From Mesorhizobium sp. PAMC28654 (GTDB taxonomy: Bacteria > Pseudomonadota > Alphaproteobacteria > Rhizobiales > Rhizobiaceae), in NCBI RefSeq assembly GCF_020616515.1, contig NZ_CP085135.1, forward strand, positions 6,371,001 through 6,435,000: a stretch of DNA of 64,000 nucleotides, given 5' to 3'. Shown one piece after another: positions 7,759-15,668 of this stretch. Position numbers and translations under genes: made by a program. Under the pieces are notes generated by a model. It did no database searches, was not told the DNA's origin, and worked only from the letters and a program-made list of their open reading frames with translations. Positions within the stretch are counted from its first letter, which is position 1; each line of letters opens with the position of its first letter.

Positions 7759-10032
7759 TCAGTAGCGCGATGTTGGCAACTGCGGTTGTGGAGCGGTCAA
7801 AACACACTCGACACCATCCAGGTGGTAGTCGATCCGCACCGTGCCGCCGAAATCCGTGCCGAAGACGCGTTCGATCAGGAAGCGGCCAAACCCCTTGCGG
7901 GTTGGCGGGGTGACAGCCGGGCCGCCAGTCTCGCGCCAGCGCCAGATCAGTGTCGAGGCATCGCTGTCGATGGATGGGGTCACTGTCCATTCGATGGTCA
8001 CCTTTCCGTCCGGTGTCGACAGTGCCCCATATTTCAGCGCGTTGGTGCCCAGTTCGTTGACGGCCAGCGCCAGTGTCAGCGCCATCTTCGGATTGATCGG
8101 CAGGGCAGGGCCGGAAACCGAGATGCGTGCGACGGGGAACGCGGCGATGGTGTTGTCGATGACCTGGCGCATCGAGGCGCTGGTCCAGCGGGTCTTGTTG
8201 AGGATGTCATGCGCGTTGGCGAGCGCGCGCAGACGTTCGTTGAAGGTGGCTCTTGCCGTGGCGATGTCGGTGTTGCGCAAGGTTTGCGATGCGATGGCCG
8301 CGACCATGGCGAGGATGTTCTTGATCCGGTGCTCGAGCTCATGGGTGAGAAGCTCCTGCCTTGCCTGAGCCTCGCGCCGGTCGGTGACATCCTGCATGAC
8401 GCCGAACATCTTGATGGGCTTGCCGGCTTCGTCATGGACGAAGTCGATGTGACGGGAGAGCCAGCGCAGTTCGCCATTGTCGGGCCGCCGGATGCGGTAT
8501 TCGACATTCGGCACAGCCGAACCTTGTTTGCGGGTCTCGGCGGTGGAGCGGACGTCCTTGTCCTCGGGCAGCACGATGTTTTCCAGCACGCTGATGTGGA
8601 CGCTGTCGCGCGGCGACAGTCCCCACAGGTCCCAGAACCCTTCAGAGCCCACCACCGTTCCGGTGGCGATGTCGAGCTCGAGCGCGGCGATGCCGGCCGC
8701 GTTCTGCGACAGCTGCAACCGGCGCTCGCTTTCGTGCAGCGCCTGCGCCACCTGCTTCTGGTCGTCGATGTCGGTGTTGGTGCCGATCCATTGCACGATA
8801 TCGCCGCCGGCGTCGCGGATCGGAACCGCGCGGGCGATGTGCCAGCGATAGATGCCATCATGACGCCGCAGCCGGAATTCGGTCTCGTAGGATATACCGG
8901 AGGAAAGGGCGTCAGCCCATTTCCCGGCGGCCGAACCGACATCGTCGGGGTGTACGATGACGGCCCACGCCTGGCCATCGAGCTCGCCTGGCGCTGTGCC
9001 TGAGTATTCATAGACGCGCGGATTGAACCAATCCAGCATTCCCTGCGGCGATGCGGTCCAGACATGGTTCGGCATCGCTTCGGCAAAGGTGCGGAACTGG
9101 GCCTCGCTCCGGCGCAGCGCGCTCTCGGCGACAAGGCGATCCGTCACATCAACGCCCTGGACAAAAATGCCGATGATATCTCCGCCGGGATTGCGGACCG
9201 GCTGGTAGACGAGATCGATGAAGCGATCTTCCTTCGGTGCGCTGGGCGTACGTTGCAGCTCCGCTTTCAGGGCATGCCCGACGAAGGCCTCGCCGCTGGT
9301 GAAGACCTGGTCGAGCAATTCGAAGAAACCCTGGCCCGTCACTTCCGGCAGAGCTTCGCGAACCGGCATGCCGATGACGTCGCGGTGGCCAACCAGTTGC
9401 ATGTAGGCTGCATTGGTGAGTTCGAAGACGTGATCAGGGCCCGACATCATGGCCATGAAGCCCGGTGCCTGTTCGAACATCTGGCGCTGCCGATTGCGCT
9501 CGCTTTTCTGCCAGCGTTCGGCGGCGACCTTTTCCGTCGTCTCGACCACGATCGCAATTACGCCGGCAGGCTGGCCGCGCTCGTCGAGGATGGGAGAATA
9601 GTCGAGGTTCATCCAGACCTGTTCCGGTCTTCCCGACCGGTTCAGCGTCAGTTCCTGATCGCGATAGGCGAGCGTGCCGCCGGCCAGGACGACCTTCATG
9701 ACATGATCGTTGAAATCAGCCACCTCGGGCCAACCTTCGCGGACTTTCGAGCCGAGCAGTTGCGGGTGGCGGCCGCCGGCGAACACCGAATAGGCATCGT
9801 TGTAGATCATCACGCCGTCTCCGCCCCACAACATGACGATCGGCACCTGGGATCTCAGGATCAGGGATACGGAGGTCTTGAGGCTTTGCGGCCAGGTCGA
9901 GATCGATCCGATCGATGTCGCCGCCCAATCGAAGGTCGCGACAAGACAACCCAACTCGCCACCGCCAGCCAGGAAGGCAAGGTCGTCGGTCTTGATTGGC
10001 TGTTCTGCTAGCATCGGGTCTCGTCTGGCCAT
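7759..10032 (-). CDS. Multi-PAS HWE-family histidine kinase
   Basis: A 757-residue soluble kinase. Four PAS/PAC units occupy about residues 35-170, 185-305, 315-440 and 450-565; the PAC strands are visible as VWMNLDYSPILDERG, FIDLVYQPVRNPGGD, HIARAVPIRDAGGD and WLSRHIDFVHDEAGKP. The last 190 residues carry the H-box ELEHRIKNILAMV, an N-box in LAVNELGTNALKYGA, and the WxWRETGGP element that defines the HWE family. HWE kinases are concentrated in rhizobia and often report light, redox or general stress. The adjacent receiver protein is the likely partner. No transmembrane segment is seen, so the signal is probably cytoplasmic. Confidence 0.93.
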   Translation of the reverse strand: MARRDPMLAEQPIKTDDLAFLAGGGELGCLVATFDWAATSIGSISTWPQSLKTSVSLILRSQVPIVMLWGGDGVMIYNDAYSVFAGGRHPQLLGSKVREGWPEVADFNDHVMKVVLAGGTLAYRDQELTLNRSGRPEQVWMNLDYSPILDERGQPAGVIAIVVETTEKVAAERWQKSERNRQRQMFEQAPGFMAMMSGPDHVFELTNAAYMQLVGHRDVIGMPVREALPEVTGQGFFELLDQVFTSGEAFVGHALKAELQRTPSAPKEDRFIDLVYQPVRNPGGDIIGIFVQGVDVTDRLVAESALRRSEAQFRTFAEAMPNHVWTASPQGMLDWFNPRVYEYSGTAPGELDGQAWAVIVHPDDVGSAAGKWADALSSGISYETEFRLRRHDGIYRWHIARAVPIRDAGGDIVQWIGTNTDIDDQKQVAQALHESERRLQLSQNAAGIAALELDIATGTVVGSEGFWDLWGLSPRDSVHISVLENIVLPEDKDVRSTAETRKQGSAVPNVEYRIRRPDNGELRWLSRHIDFVHDEAGKPIKMFGVMQDVTDRREAQARQELLTHELEHRIKNILAMVAAIASQTLRNTDIATARATFNERLRALANAHDILNKTRWTSASMRQVIDNTIAAFPVARISVSGPALPINPKMALTLALAVNELGTNALKYGALSTPDGKVTIEWTVTPSIDSDASTLIWRWRETGGPAVTPPTRKGFGRFLIERVFGTDFGGTVRIDYHLDGVECVLTAPQPQLPTSRY

Positions 10033-10443
10033 CTGGAGAGAATTACAAGGCGGCGAACAGGATCGAATATATCGAACCTGCTCTTGTGGTTGGGGCTGTC
10101 AGACCAAGCGCGTAAACGATCGAAACTGTGTTTCGAACTGTAGATGAAAAAGTCACGACACACATGAGGCCACCCCGATCGCACAAACATCCGGCGAGCC
10201 ATCCGGTTCCACGCCAGGCAATTCTTTTTTTGCGCCGCCGGCCGGCGATGGGGACGTCTGTATCGGAGTGCAATCGCGGCCGCCATCCCATGGCAGTGCA
10301 TGCGTCGGCCCCAGAGTCCGGGCAGCCTTGTCTGCTGCTCGGACCGCCTGCGAAATCCTGGCGCAAGTTCTCGAAAACGGTGTGAGCGCTACTGTCTGTA
10401 GCAACAACGCGTCATCGGGCTGAACAATAAGCCTTGAAGAGAA
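10033..10443. other. Intergenic region with no convincing gene
   Basis: About 410 bases between the HWE kinase and the next minus-strand gene. Open frames here have poor codon usage and no ribosome sites. The only candidate signal is a minus-strand GGAAC-N16-TGTT (10210-10186), one base off the EcfG consensus, pointing at the kinase. Confidence 0.5.
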
Positions 10444-10791
10444 CTAGTGGGTACGGAGGCGGCAGGGCGAGATCGCCGCGATGTCAGGACCATCTTCGAT
10501 GGCAAGATGGCCGTTTGCGGACGGATGGTAGCTGCTTTTGGCATCCGTGCACCCGTTGACATTTGTCATGTCGAGACCGGCAACGCCATCAAATTCGATG
10601 GCCGCGCCGTAGAGTTGAGCCGCATGCATCACAAGATGTTCGATATCTTCCAGCGCGACGTTTTCGGCGAGGTTTCGCAACCGCACCTCTTCGGCGACGA
10701 CGCTGATGTTGACGATGCCCTTGGCATGCAGTGCAGCCTGAACCTGGGAATTGACGTCTTCGCGCAGGTGAGCTGAATACTCGAATCGCAC
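10444..10791 (-). CDS. Hypothetical protein, about 115 aa
   Basis: I do not recognise a named family. The body is a compact alpha/beta protein (VRFEYSAHLREDVNSQVQAAL, then VVAEEVRLRNLAENVALEDIEHLV split by a turn) with a polar C-terminal tail. The GTG at 10791 is chosen because AAAGGAAGG sits six bases upstream; the ATG at 10836 would add 15 unrelated residues without a ribosome site. Located between regulatory genes, and possibly stress-related by context only. Confidence 0.6.
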   Translation of the reverse strand: MRFEYSAHLREDVNSQVQAALHAKGIVNISVVAEEVRLRNLAENVALEDIEHLVMHAAQLYGAAIEFDGVAGLDMTNVNGCTDAKSSYHPSANGHLAIEDGPDIAAISPCRLRTH

Positions 10792-10975
10792 GGGAAACCT
10801 TCCTTTCAGGAACGTTTGTCCCCTCGATATCCACAATGCGCCGACGCCTTGCCTCTTGCAAGGGATATTCCAAAAAACAATAAGTAAATCAACTAGTTAT
10901 CATAATGCGACGGTTGTGCATCCGGCGGTTGTTGATCATCATTGGTGTCCTGCGTCAGCTACCCATCAGCGGGTC

Positions 10976-11004
10976 TTGACGTCGTTTGAGCATTATCCTA
11001 ATTT
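10976..11004 (+). promoter_or_regulatory. Housekeeping-type promoter for the ribbon-helix-helix gene
   Basis: TTGACG (10976-10981), a 17-base spacer and TAATTT (10999-11004). Just downstream, GTGAG and CTCAC form an imperfect inverted repeat (11013-11034) that could be an operator, perhaps for the encoded DNA-binding protein itself. Confidence 0.5.
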
Positions 11005-11067
11005 TACTCGCAGTGAGACACATACTAACTCACCGTACTTTTGGTCTTGAATGGCTGGAGGGCACAA

Positions 11068-11313
11068 ATGGCCGAACTGGAACGTCCCGAGCGTTTGCAG
11101 ATCATGCTGAACGCTGACGAACTCGCCGCACTCGAGAACTGGCGGTTCGAAAAGCGCATGCCCAGCCGCTCGGCGGCTGTACGGGAATTGCTGCGGCGCG
11201 GTCTCGCCTCGGACGGCTTTCTGACGGCGGAGCAGGGGGTCAAGTCCCAGGATTTTGGAATTCTGCCCGGCGCGGGAAATGGCGATGGGGCTGCCGACGG
11301 CTCGTCGGATTAG
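11068..11313 (+). CDS. Ribbon-helix-helix DNA-binding protein
   Basis: An 81-residue protein. Residues about 3-45 (RLQIMLNADELAALENWRFEKR, cut by a turn, then SRSAAVRELLRRGL) match a ribbon-helix-helix fold: a strand followed by two helices, with the RSAAVRELLRRG helix typical of the family. The C-terminal 30 residues are Gly/Asp-rich and disordered. The ATG at 11068 has GGAGGG at correct spacing; the earlier frame start at 11041 lacks one. Rhizobial proteins of this type are usually orphan repressors or nucleoid-type proteins. A rho-independent terminator follows. Confidence 0.78.
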   Translation: MAELERPERLQIMLNADELAALENWRFEKRMPSRSAAVRELLRRGLASDGFLTAEQGVKSQDFGILPGAGNGDGAADGSSD

Positions 11314-11354
11314 ATTTCGACTGGTGGTGCCGGGTTGGTCATATATGAAAAAAA

Positions 11355-11378
11355 GGCGGGCACCGGGCCCGCCTTTTT
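11355..11378 (+). terminator. Rho-independent terminator between convergent genes
   Basis: GGCGGGC / GCCCGCC stem with a five-base loop and T5 on the plus strand, A-run on the other side. It serves the ribbon-helix-helix gene and probably also the secreted-protein gene reading towards it. Confidence 0.85.
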
Positions 11379-11415
11379 CGTTTTCGTTTCTGGCATGCCG
11401 CCAGAACGGAAGCGC

Positions 11416-11730
11416 TTAGTTGGTTCCGCCGCCGAGCTGCTTGGTCTTGGCGCAGAAATCGTCATGCGACTTGGAGACTACCTGGTCGCCGCAATCCTTC
11501 ATCATGGACTCGCGATCTTCTTTCTTCATCGCCATCCAGGCCACCTTGAATTCTTTGTCCGACCTCATCGTCTTCATGCCGGAATCTGTGTAGAAGGGCG
11601 CCATCTTTTCTTGATTGTCGAGAGCGGATGTGCCGCCACCAGTGCCGCCACCATTGACGGAGTCGGCCAGTGCTGAGCCAGTCATCATCGCAAGCGCCAT
11701 CGCGCCCATCGTGAGCATCTTGAAGTTCAT
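11416..11730 (-). CDS. Small secreted protein with signal peptide
   Basis: A 104-residue precursor. The first 22 residues (MNFKMLTMGAMALAMMTGSALA) are a Sec signal peptide with an AxA-like cleavage site. The mature part starts with a Gly/Thr linker and carries two cysteines (KDCGDQ and DDFCAKT) that could form a disulfide in the periplasm. No known domain is recognised. A canonical EcfG promoter (11780-11804) lies about 50 bases upstream, making this a likely general-stress envelope protein. Confidence 0.75.
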   Translation of the reverse strand: MNFKMLTMGAMALAMMTGSALADSVNGGGTGGGTSALDNQEKMAPFYTDSGMKTMRSDKEFKVAWMAMKKEDRESMMKDCGDQVVSKSHDDFCAKTKQLGGGTN

Positions 11731-11779
11731 CTAAGTATTCCTCTCTTTGGAGGTCATTGGAACAAACGACCCAAAGCAC

Positions 11780-11804
11780 AACGAGCCGAATGGAAAACAG
11801 TTCC
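11780..11804 (-). promoter_or_regulatory. EcfG-type promoter of the secreted-protein gene
   Basis: Minus strand GGAAC (11804-11800), 16-base spacer, CGTT (11783-11780); about 43 bases of leader before the ATG at 11730. Confidence 0.75.
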
Positions 11805-11889
11805 GGTTTGGAAACCTGAATTAGTATTTCGTTTTGGCCTTGGCGGGCGGCCTGATTGGTCTGGCAGGCGCCTGCCATGCGGAAATGCC

Positions 11890-11915
11890 GGAACGATCAG
11901 CGCGCCAATATCGTT
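11890..11915 (+). promoter_or_regulatory. EcfG-type promoter abutting the start codon of the next gene
   Basis: GGAAC (11890-11894), 17-base spacer, CGTT (11912-11915). Transcription should begin about six to eight bases later, that is at or within a base or two of the ATG at 11923. Confidence 0.65.
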
Positions 11916-11922
11916 GTGTTGC

Positions 11923-12117
11923 ATGACCACGGAAAGCGAACGTCAGACAAAATTCCAGCGCACCGACCGGGAAGCGCGACACGCAATTCAGCTTGAGGCT
12001 GCGTCTCGCGCGGCCAAGACGGAAAGACTGCGGCAACTGCGCCTGGCCGCCGCGGAACCAGAGCCCGTATTCAAACCGAAGCGGACGTTGCGCCGGCGCA
12101 TGCGCCCGACACCGTAG
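11923..12117 (+). CDS. Small basic protein, paralogue of 2463-2672
   Basis: A 64-residue protein of one charged helix (ERQTKFQRTDREARH, then TERLRQLRLAAAE) and an arginine-rich tail ending KRTLRRRMRPTP. The core matches the protein at 2463-2672. The ATG at 11923 is the only reasonable start, and no ribosome site precedes it; with the EcfG promoter directly upstream the message is predicted to be leaderless. Function unknown. Confidence 0.65.
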   Translation: MTTESERQTKFQRTDREARHAIQLEAASRAAKTERLRQLRLAAAEPEPVFKPKRTLRRRMRPTP

Positions 12118-12119
12118 CG

Positions 12120-12389
12120 TCACTCCATGTCGGGCACTTCGCCGCTGACGAAGAGTGTCCTCGGCGGGCCGTATTCGCCAAGCGAAGGATCGGCGTCACG
12201 GCTCCAGGCAATGACGCCGGTGTGTTTTGCCGCCAAGGCCTTGGCCGTGCGGATGGCGCGATCCTCGCTCTGCTGATGGGCGGGCCCAAAGGCGGGGAAC
12301 AGTTCCCCGTCGTCGCCGCGATCGAACGCCACCACGACGATCAGTTTCGGGTTTTTCTGGCTATTGGACTGGCTATTGGACTCGGACAT
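12120..12389 (-). CDS. Hypothetical protein, 89 aa
   Basis: Not assigned to a family. After a polar Ser/Asn-rich N-terminus it shows one strand (KLIVVVAFDRGDDGEL), a helix (EDRAIRTAKALAAKHTG) and a second strand (VIAWSRDADPSLGEYGPP), with a tail ending GEVPDME, a plausible small alpha/beta domain. Convergent with the preceding small gene, with stops two bases apart. Likely conserved in rhizobia but nothing more can be said. Confidence 0.6.
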   Translation of the reverse strand: MSESNSQSNSQKNPKLIVVVAFDRGDDGELFPAFGPAHQQSEDRAIRTAKALAAKHTGVIAWSRDADPSLGEYGPPRTLFVSGEVPDME

Positions 12390-12471
12390 CTTGCACCTTC
12401 CGCACGGAACCTATCACATCACCGGGAATTGAAGGCCGCGAATCGAGACGTCGACTTCGGGGAGATGGGCT

Positions 12472-12744
12472 GTGGTGCAAGATCAGCGTTTCGATGAGCC
12501 GGTCAAGGTGGCGCTCGGCCGATCGGGAAACACGATTTTCAATGTGGAGCGGGTGGCACAGGCCGCCGATATCCTGATCAATCGCTGGCCCGTGGTGACC
12601 GGGCAGCGGCATATGGTTGCCCGCAAGGCTTGCCTAGCCGTGCTGGAGGGCACGCGGGAAGCCTGGGTGGCGCGGGCGGCCTTCATCAACGCGGCCATCG
12701 AAGCGGATATACTGGTCGAGCCGGGCAAGACCCCGAACCGGTAA
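12472..12744 (+). CDS. DUF982 domain protein
   Basis: A 90-residue protein with the DUF982 core: WPVVTGQRHMVARKACLAVL followed by REAWVARAAFINAAIEADI. The GTG at 12472 has GGGGAG at seven bases; the next codon is also GTG, so either may be used. It is the second DUF982 gene of the window (the other is at 2820-3122). Family function is unknown. Confidence 0.75.
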   Translation: MVQDQRFDEPVKVALGRSGNTIFNVERVAQAADILINRWPVVTGQRHMVARKACLAVLEGTREAWVARAAFINAAIEADILVEPGKTPNR

Positions 12745-12830
12745 AGGCCGCCAGCTTTTCGCATTCCACCGGCAATTTCCCGCATGTCGCCTCTAGGGTG
12801 AGGAGTGCGGTTGTGACCTTGCGTCCTCCA

Positions 12831-12887
12831 TTGACAACGTCTTTTTGTCCTTCTATTGAACAGGACTATACAGGTCTACTGAACAGG
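12831..12887 (+). promoter_or_regulatory. Promoter and probable operator of the GntR-led operon
   Basis: TTGACA (12831-12836), 17 bases, TATTGA (12854-12859) form a good promoter. Immediately downstream ACAGG occurs three times (12860, 12870, 12883), with GAC/GTC arms around TATACA, resembling the sites of HutC-type GntR repressors. Autoregulation by the adjacent regulator is inferred. Confidence 0.55.
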
Positions 12888-12894
12888 TACCCAT

Positions 12895-13618
12895 ATGAAG
12901 CGTGGCGCGGCTCAATTGTCTCCCGGCACCGGCAAGCCCGAGCAGATCGCCACCGTTCTGGAGCATGAGATACGTTCCGGCGTTCTCGGCTTCGGCGACC
13001 GCCTGCAAAGCGAGAACGAACTCGTCCAGCGCTTTTCCGTCAGCCGCAACACTATCCGCAAAGGCCTCGAGGAGCTGTCGAGCCGCGGGCTGATCACCAC
13101 CAAGGTCGGCATCGGCTCGTTCGTCACCTTTGACGGCAAACCGGTCGACGATTCGATCGGCTGGTCGCGGGCGCTGGCCAATGCTGGCGCCAATGCCGAG
13201 ACACGCACACTGCGGCTGGAGGTCATAGAGGACGCCGATCTCGCCGCTTTGCTGGAGATCGAAAGCCCGTTCTTCATTGCCGTCGATCGTGTGCGCACCA
13301 ATGCCAGCGATGGCCATGCGATCTCCATTGAGCGCAGCCGCCTGCCGCTGTCGCCGGAACTCGAAGATGTGCCGGCGCGGCCTGCGCGAGGGGTCGCTGC
13401 ACCAGACGCTGCGCGCTGCCGGACTCATACCCGACCACGGCGAAGAATGGATCGAGATCGAGATGCTGAATGCCGAGGACGCCGCCATCCTCGGTTGCCC
13501 GCAGGGCACGCCGTTCCTGCGTGGACGCCGCTTGACCCGCGCGGCCGACGACCGGCCCATCGAATATGTCACCAGCCTGCTCAACCCCGCGCATTTCGCG
13601 CTGCATATGAGGTTCTGA
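12895..13618 (+). pseudogene. GntR-family (HutC/UTRA) regulator with a frameshift
   Basis: The N-terminal winged helix is intact (ATVLEHEIRSGVLGFGDRL, SVSRNTIRKGLEELSSRGLI) and is followed by a UTRA ligand-binding domain. At about 13371-13381 the frame is lost: after LSPELEDVPAR the coding signal moves to another frame, which reads GLREGSLHQTLRAAGL through FLRGRRLTRA to a TGA at 13616-13618. One extra or two missing bases restores a normal protein of about 240 residues. The gene opens a plus-strand operon and its stop lies four bases before the hydrolase ATG, as expected for an original operon member. Ligand unknown; likely the substrate of the adjoining ABC importer. Confidence 0.85.
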
Positions 13619-13621
13619 GCA

Positions 13622-14662
13622 ATGTCGGACAAAGTCACGGACGCGATCGACCGCGCCATGGGCGCACTCATGGGTGGGGCGCTCGGCGATGCGCTGGGTA
13701 TGCCGACGCAGCTTTTGTCGCCGGCCCGGATTGCCACTGTTTACGGCCATGTCGAGGACTTTGTCGCACCCTTCGCCGACCATCCGGTGTCGAAGGGGCT
13801 GGTCGCGGGCACCATCACGGACGATACGGAGCAGGCATTGCTGCTCGGCCGCATCCTGATTGAATCCGGCGAGCGCTTCGACCACACGCGCTGGGTCAAC
13901 GCGCTGCTCGACTGGGAGCGCGACGTCAAGGCGCGCGGCAGCTACGACCTGCTGGGTCCGTCGACCAAGCGCGCCATCGACGCCATCAACAATGGCACGC
14001 CGGCCGAGGAGGCCGGGCGAGGCGGCGACACCAATGGCGCGGCCATGCGCATCGCGCCGGTCGGCATCATGATGCCGCTGGAGCCGCTCGACGCGCTGGT
14101 CGCCAAGGTGGCGGAGACCTGCCGTGCCACGCACAACACTTCGATCGCCATCGCCTCGGCCAGCGCCGTTGCCGCCGCCATCAGCAGCGGCGTGGCCGGC
14201 TCGGACTGGCGCGCTGCTTGCCAGCAGGCGATCGCGGCGGCCGAACTCGGGACAAAGCTTGGCAACTGGGTCACCGGCGGCGACATCGCGGCGCGTATCG
14301 GCTGGGCGCAGGCACTTGTGCGCGGCAAGACCATGAAAGAGGCGATCCGCCTGATCACCGATCTGGTCGGCACCGGCGTCGCCAGCCAGGAATCGGTTCC
14401 GGCGGCCTTCGCCGTGCTGGAGGTCGCCAATGGCGATCCCTGGCAAGCGGCCGTCATCAGCGCCAATCTCGGCGGCGATACCGACACGATCGGCGCCATC
14501 GCCGCCGGTATGGCCGGCGCCTGCACCGGCTTTTCGAAACTGCCGCGGCAGCACATCGCCAGGCTTGTCGGCATCGACATTGCCGAAGTCCGTGCGCTGG
14601 CCGGCGACCTCGTCGCGGCGCGGCAGACGAAAGCAGGCTCCGGCAAGGACGCGGCGGCATGA
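13622..14662 (+). CDS. ADP-ribosylglycohydrolase-family hydrolase
   Basis: A 346-residue all-helical protein of the ADP-ribosylglycohydrolase (DraG/ARH) family. Metal ligands are present at both ends: GALGDALG with TITDDTEQ near the N-terminus, and ANLGGDTDTIGAIAAGMAG near the C-terminus. These two Mg ions cleave the N- or O-glycosidic bond of ADP-ribosyl groups or related ribosides. The context (ABC importer and PfkB sugar kinase in one operon) argues for a small-molecule ribosyl compound rather than a protein target. The stop overlaps the kinase ATG (ATGA). Confidence 0.9.
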   Translation: MSDKVTDAIDRAMGALMGGALGDALGMPTQLLSPARIATVYGHVEDFVAPFADHPVSKGLVAGTITDDTEQALLLGRILIESGERFDHTRWVNALLDWERDVKARGSYDLLGPSTKRAIDAINNGTPAEEAGRGGDTNGAAMRIAPVGIMMPLEPLDALVAKVAETCRATHNTSIAIASASAVAAAISSGVAGSDWRAACQQAIAAAELGTKLGNWVTGGDIAARIGWAQALVRGKTMKEAIRLITDLVGTGVASQESVPAAFAVLEVANGDPWQAAVISANLGGDTDTIGAIAAGMAGACTGFSKLPRQHIARLVGIDIAEVRALAGDLVAARQTKAGSGKDAAA

Positions 14663-15630
14663 GCGGCCGTCTCGTCCATATCGGCAGCGCGGTGGTCGAC
14701 TATGTCTACCGCATCGACGCCTTGCCGGCGCCGGGCATGGAGAAGACGGCGTCGAGCTATGCCCAGGTTGCCGGCGGCGGCTTCAACATGATGGTCGCGG
14801 CCACCCGCACCGGCATGAAAGTGGTGTTCGGTGGCCAGCTCGGCAGCGGGCCGAATGGCGATTTCCTGCGCGCCGCCTTCACCGCTGAAGGCATCGAAAC
14901 GCTGACGCCGCCATCGCCGATCATGGACAGCGGCAATTGCGTGGCCATGATCTCGAGCGACGCGGAACGCACCTTCGTGTCTTGGCCCGGTGCGGAGAGC
15001 GTGCTCAGCCTCGACATGATGGCGCCGGTATCGGTGCTGACAGAAGATTGGGTGTTCACCTCTGGCTACACGCTGAGCTACCCGGGCAGCCGTGACGCTC
15101 TCACCGACTGGATCGAGGCACTATCAGGGCAAACGCCTTTCGCCTTCGATCCGACGCCGGTCATTTCGGACATCCCGCGCCCCGTCCTGTCGCGGGTGCT
15201 TGCCCGCACCACCTGGCTGAGCTGCAACACGACGGAAGCCGCCGACATTGCCGGCCCTGGAGATGTCGAGACCCTCGCGGCACGCCTTCTCGCTGATCAT
15301 TGCCCGAAGGCCGATGGCGTCGTCATCCGTGCCGGCGCAAGAGGGTGCCTTGTGCGGCTCGCCGACGGCAGCGCCCGGACCATTCCTGGTTTCAAGGTCG
15401 CCGCCGTTGACACCAATGGCGCCGGGGACACGCATATCGGCGCCTTCGTCAGCGCGCTTTCGCGCGGCGTGCAGCCTTTCGAGGCGGCTCGTTACGCCAA
15501 TGCCTCCGCCGCGCTTTCGGTCACCCGCCATGGCGGCTCGTCCGCTCCGACCGACGCCGAGATCCAGACATTCCTGAGCCATGCCGCCGCGAGCGGAGGC
15601 CGGAACCAAGAGGCCCATTTGACAGCCTGA
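14659..15630 (+). CDS. PfkB-family carbohydrate/nucleoside kinase
   Basis: A 323-residue ribokinase-like enzyme. The substrate site GGGFNMMVAATRTG lies near residue 35, and the C-terminal signature DTNGAGDTHIGAF holds the anion hole and catalytic Asp. It phosphorylates a sugar or nucleoside with ATP. Translationally coupled to the ADP-ribosylglycohydrolase-like gene, so it probably phosphorylates the product released by that enzyme. The ATG at 14659 overlaps the upstream stop; frames further upstream are shadow. Substrate not assignable from sequence. Confidence 0.88.
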   Translation: MSGRLVHIGSAVVDYVYRIDALPAPGMEKTASSYAQVAGGGFNMMVAATRTGMKVVFGGQLGSGPNGDFLRAAFTAEGIETLTPPSPIMDSGNCVAMISSDAERTFVSWPGAESVLSLDMMAPVSVLTEDWVFTSGYTLSYPGSRDALTDWIEALSGQTPFAFDPTPVISDIPRPVLSRVLARTTWLSCNTTEAADIAGPGDVETLAARLLADHCPKADGVVIRAGARGCLVRLADGSARTIPGFKVAAVDTNGAGDTHIGAFVSALSRGVQPFEAARYANASAALSVTRHGGSSAPTDAEIQTFLSHAAASGGRNQEAHLTA

Positions 15631-15668
15631 CAAGCCCGGGAACCGGGCAACCAAGAGAGGAACCAACC

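Noticed and set aside
10186..10210. EcfG promoter for the HWE kinase
   Set aside because: GGAAC-N16-TGTT differs from the consensus at the -10 and lies 150 bases from the start; kept only as a remark.
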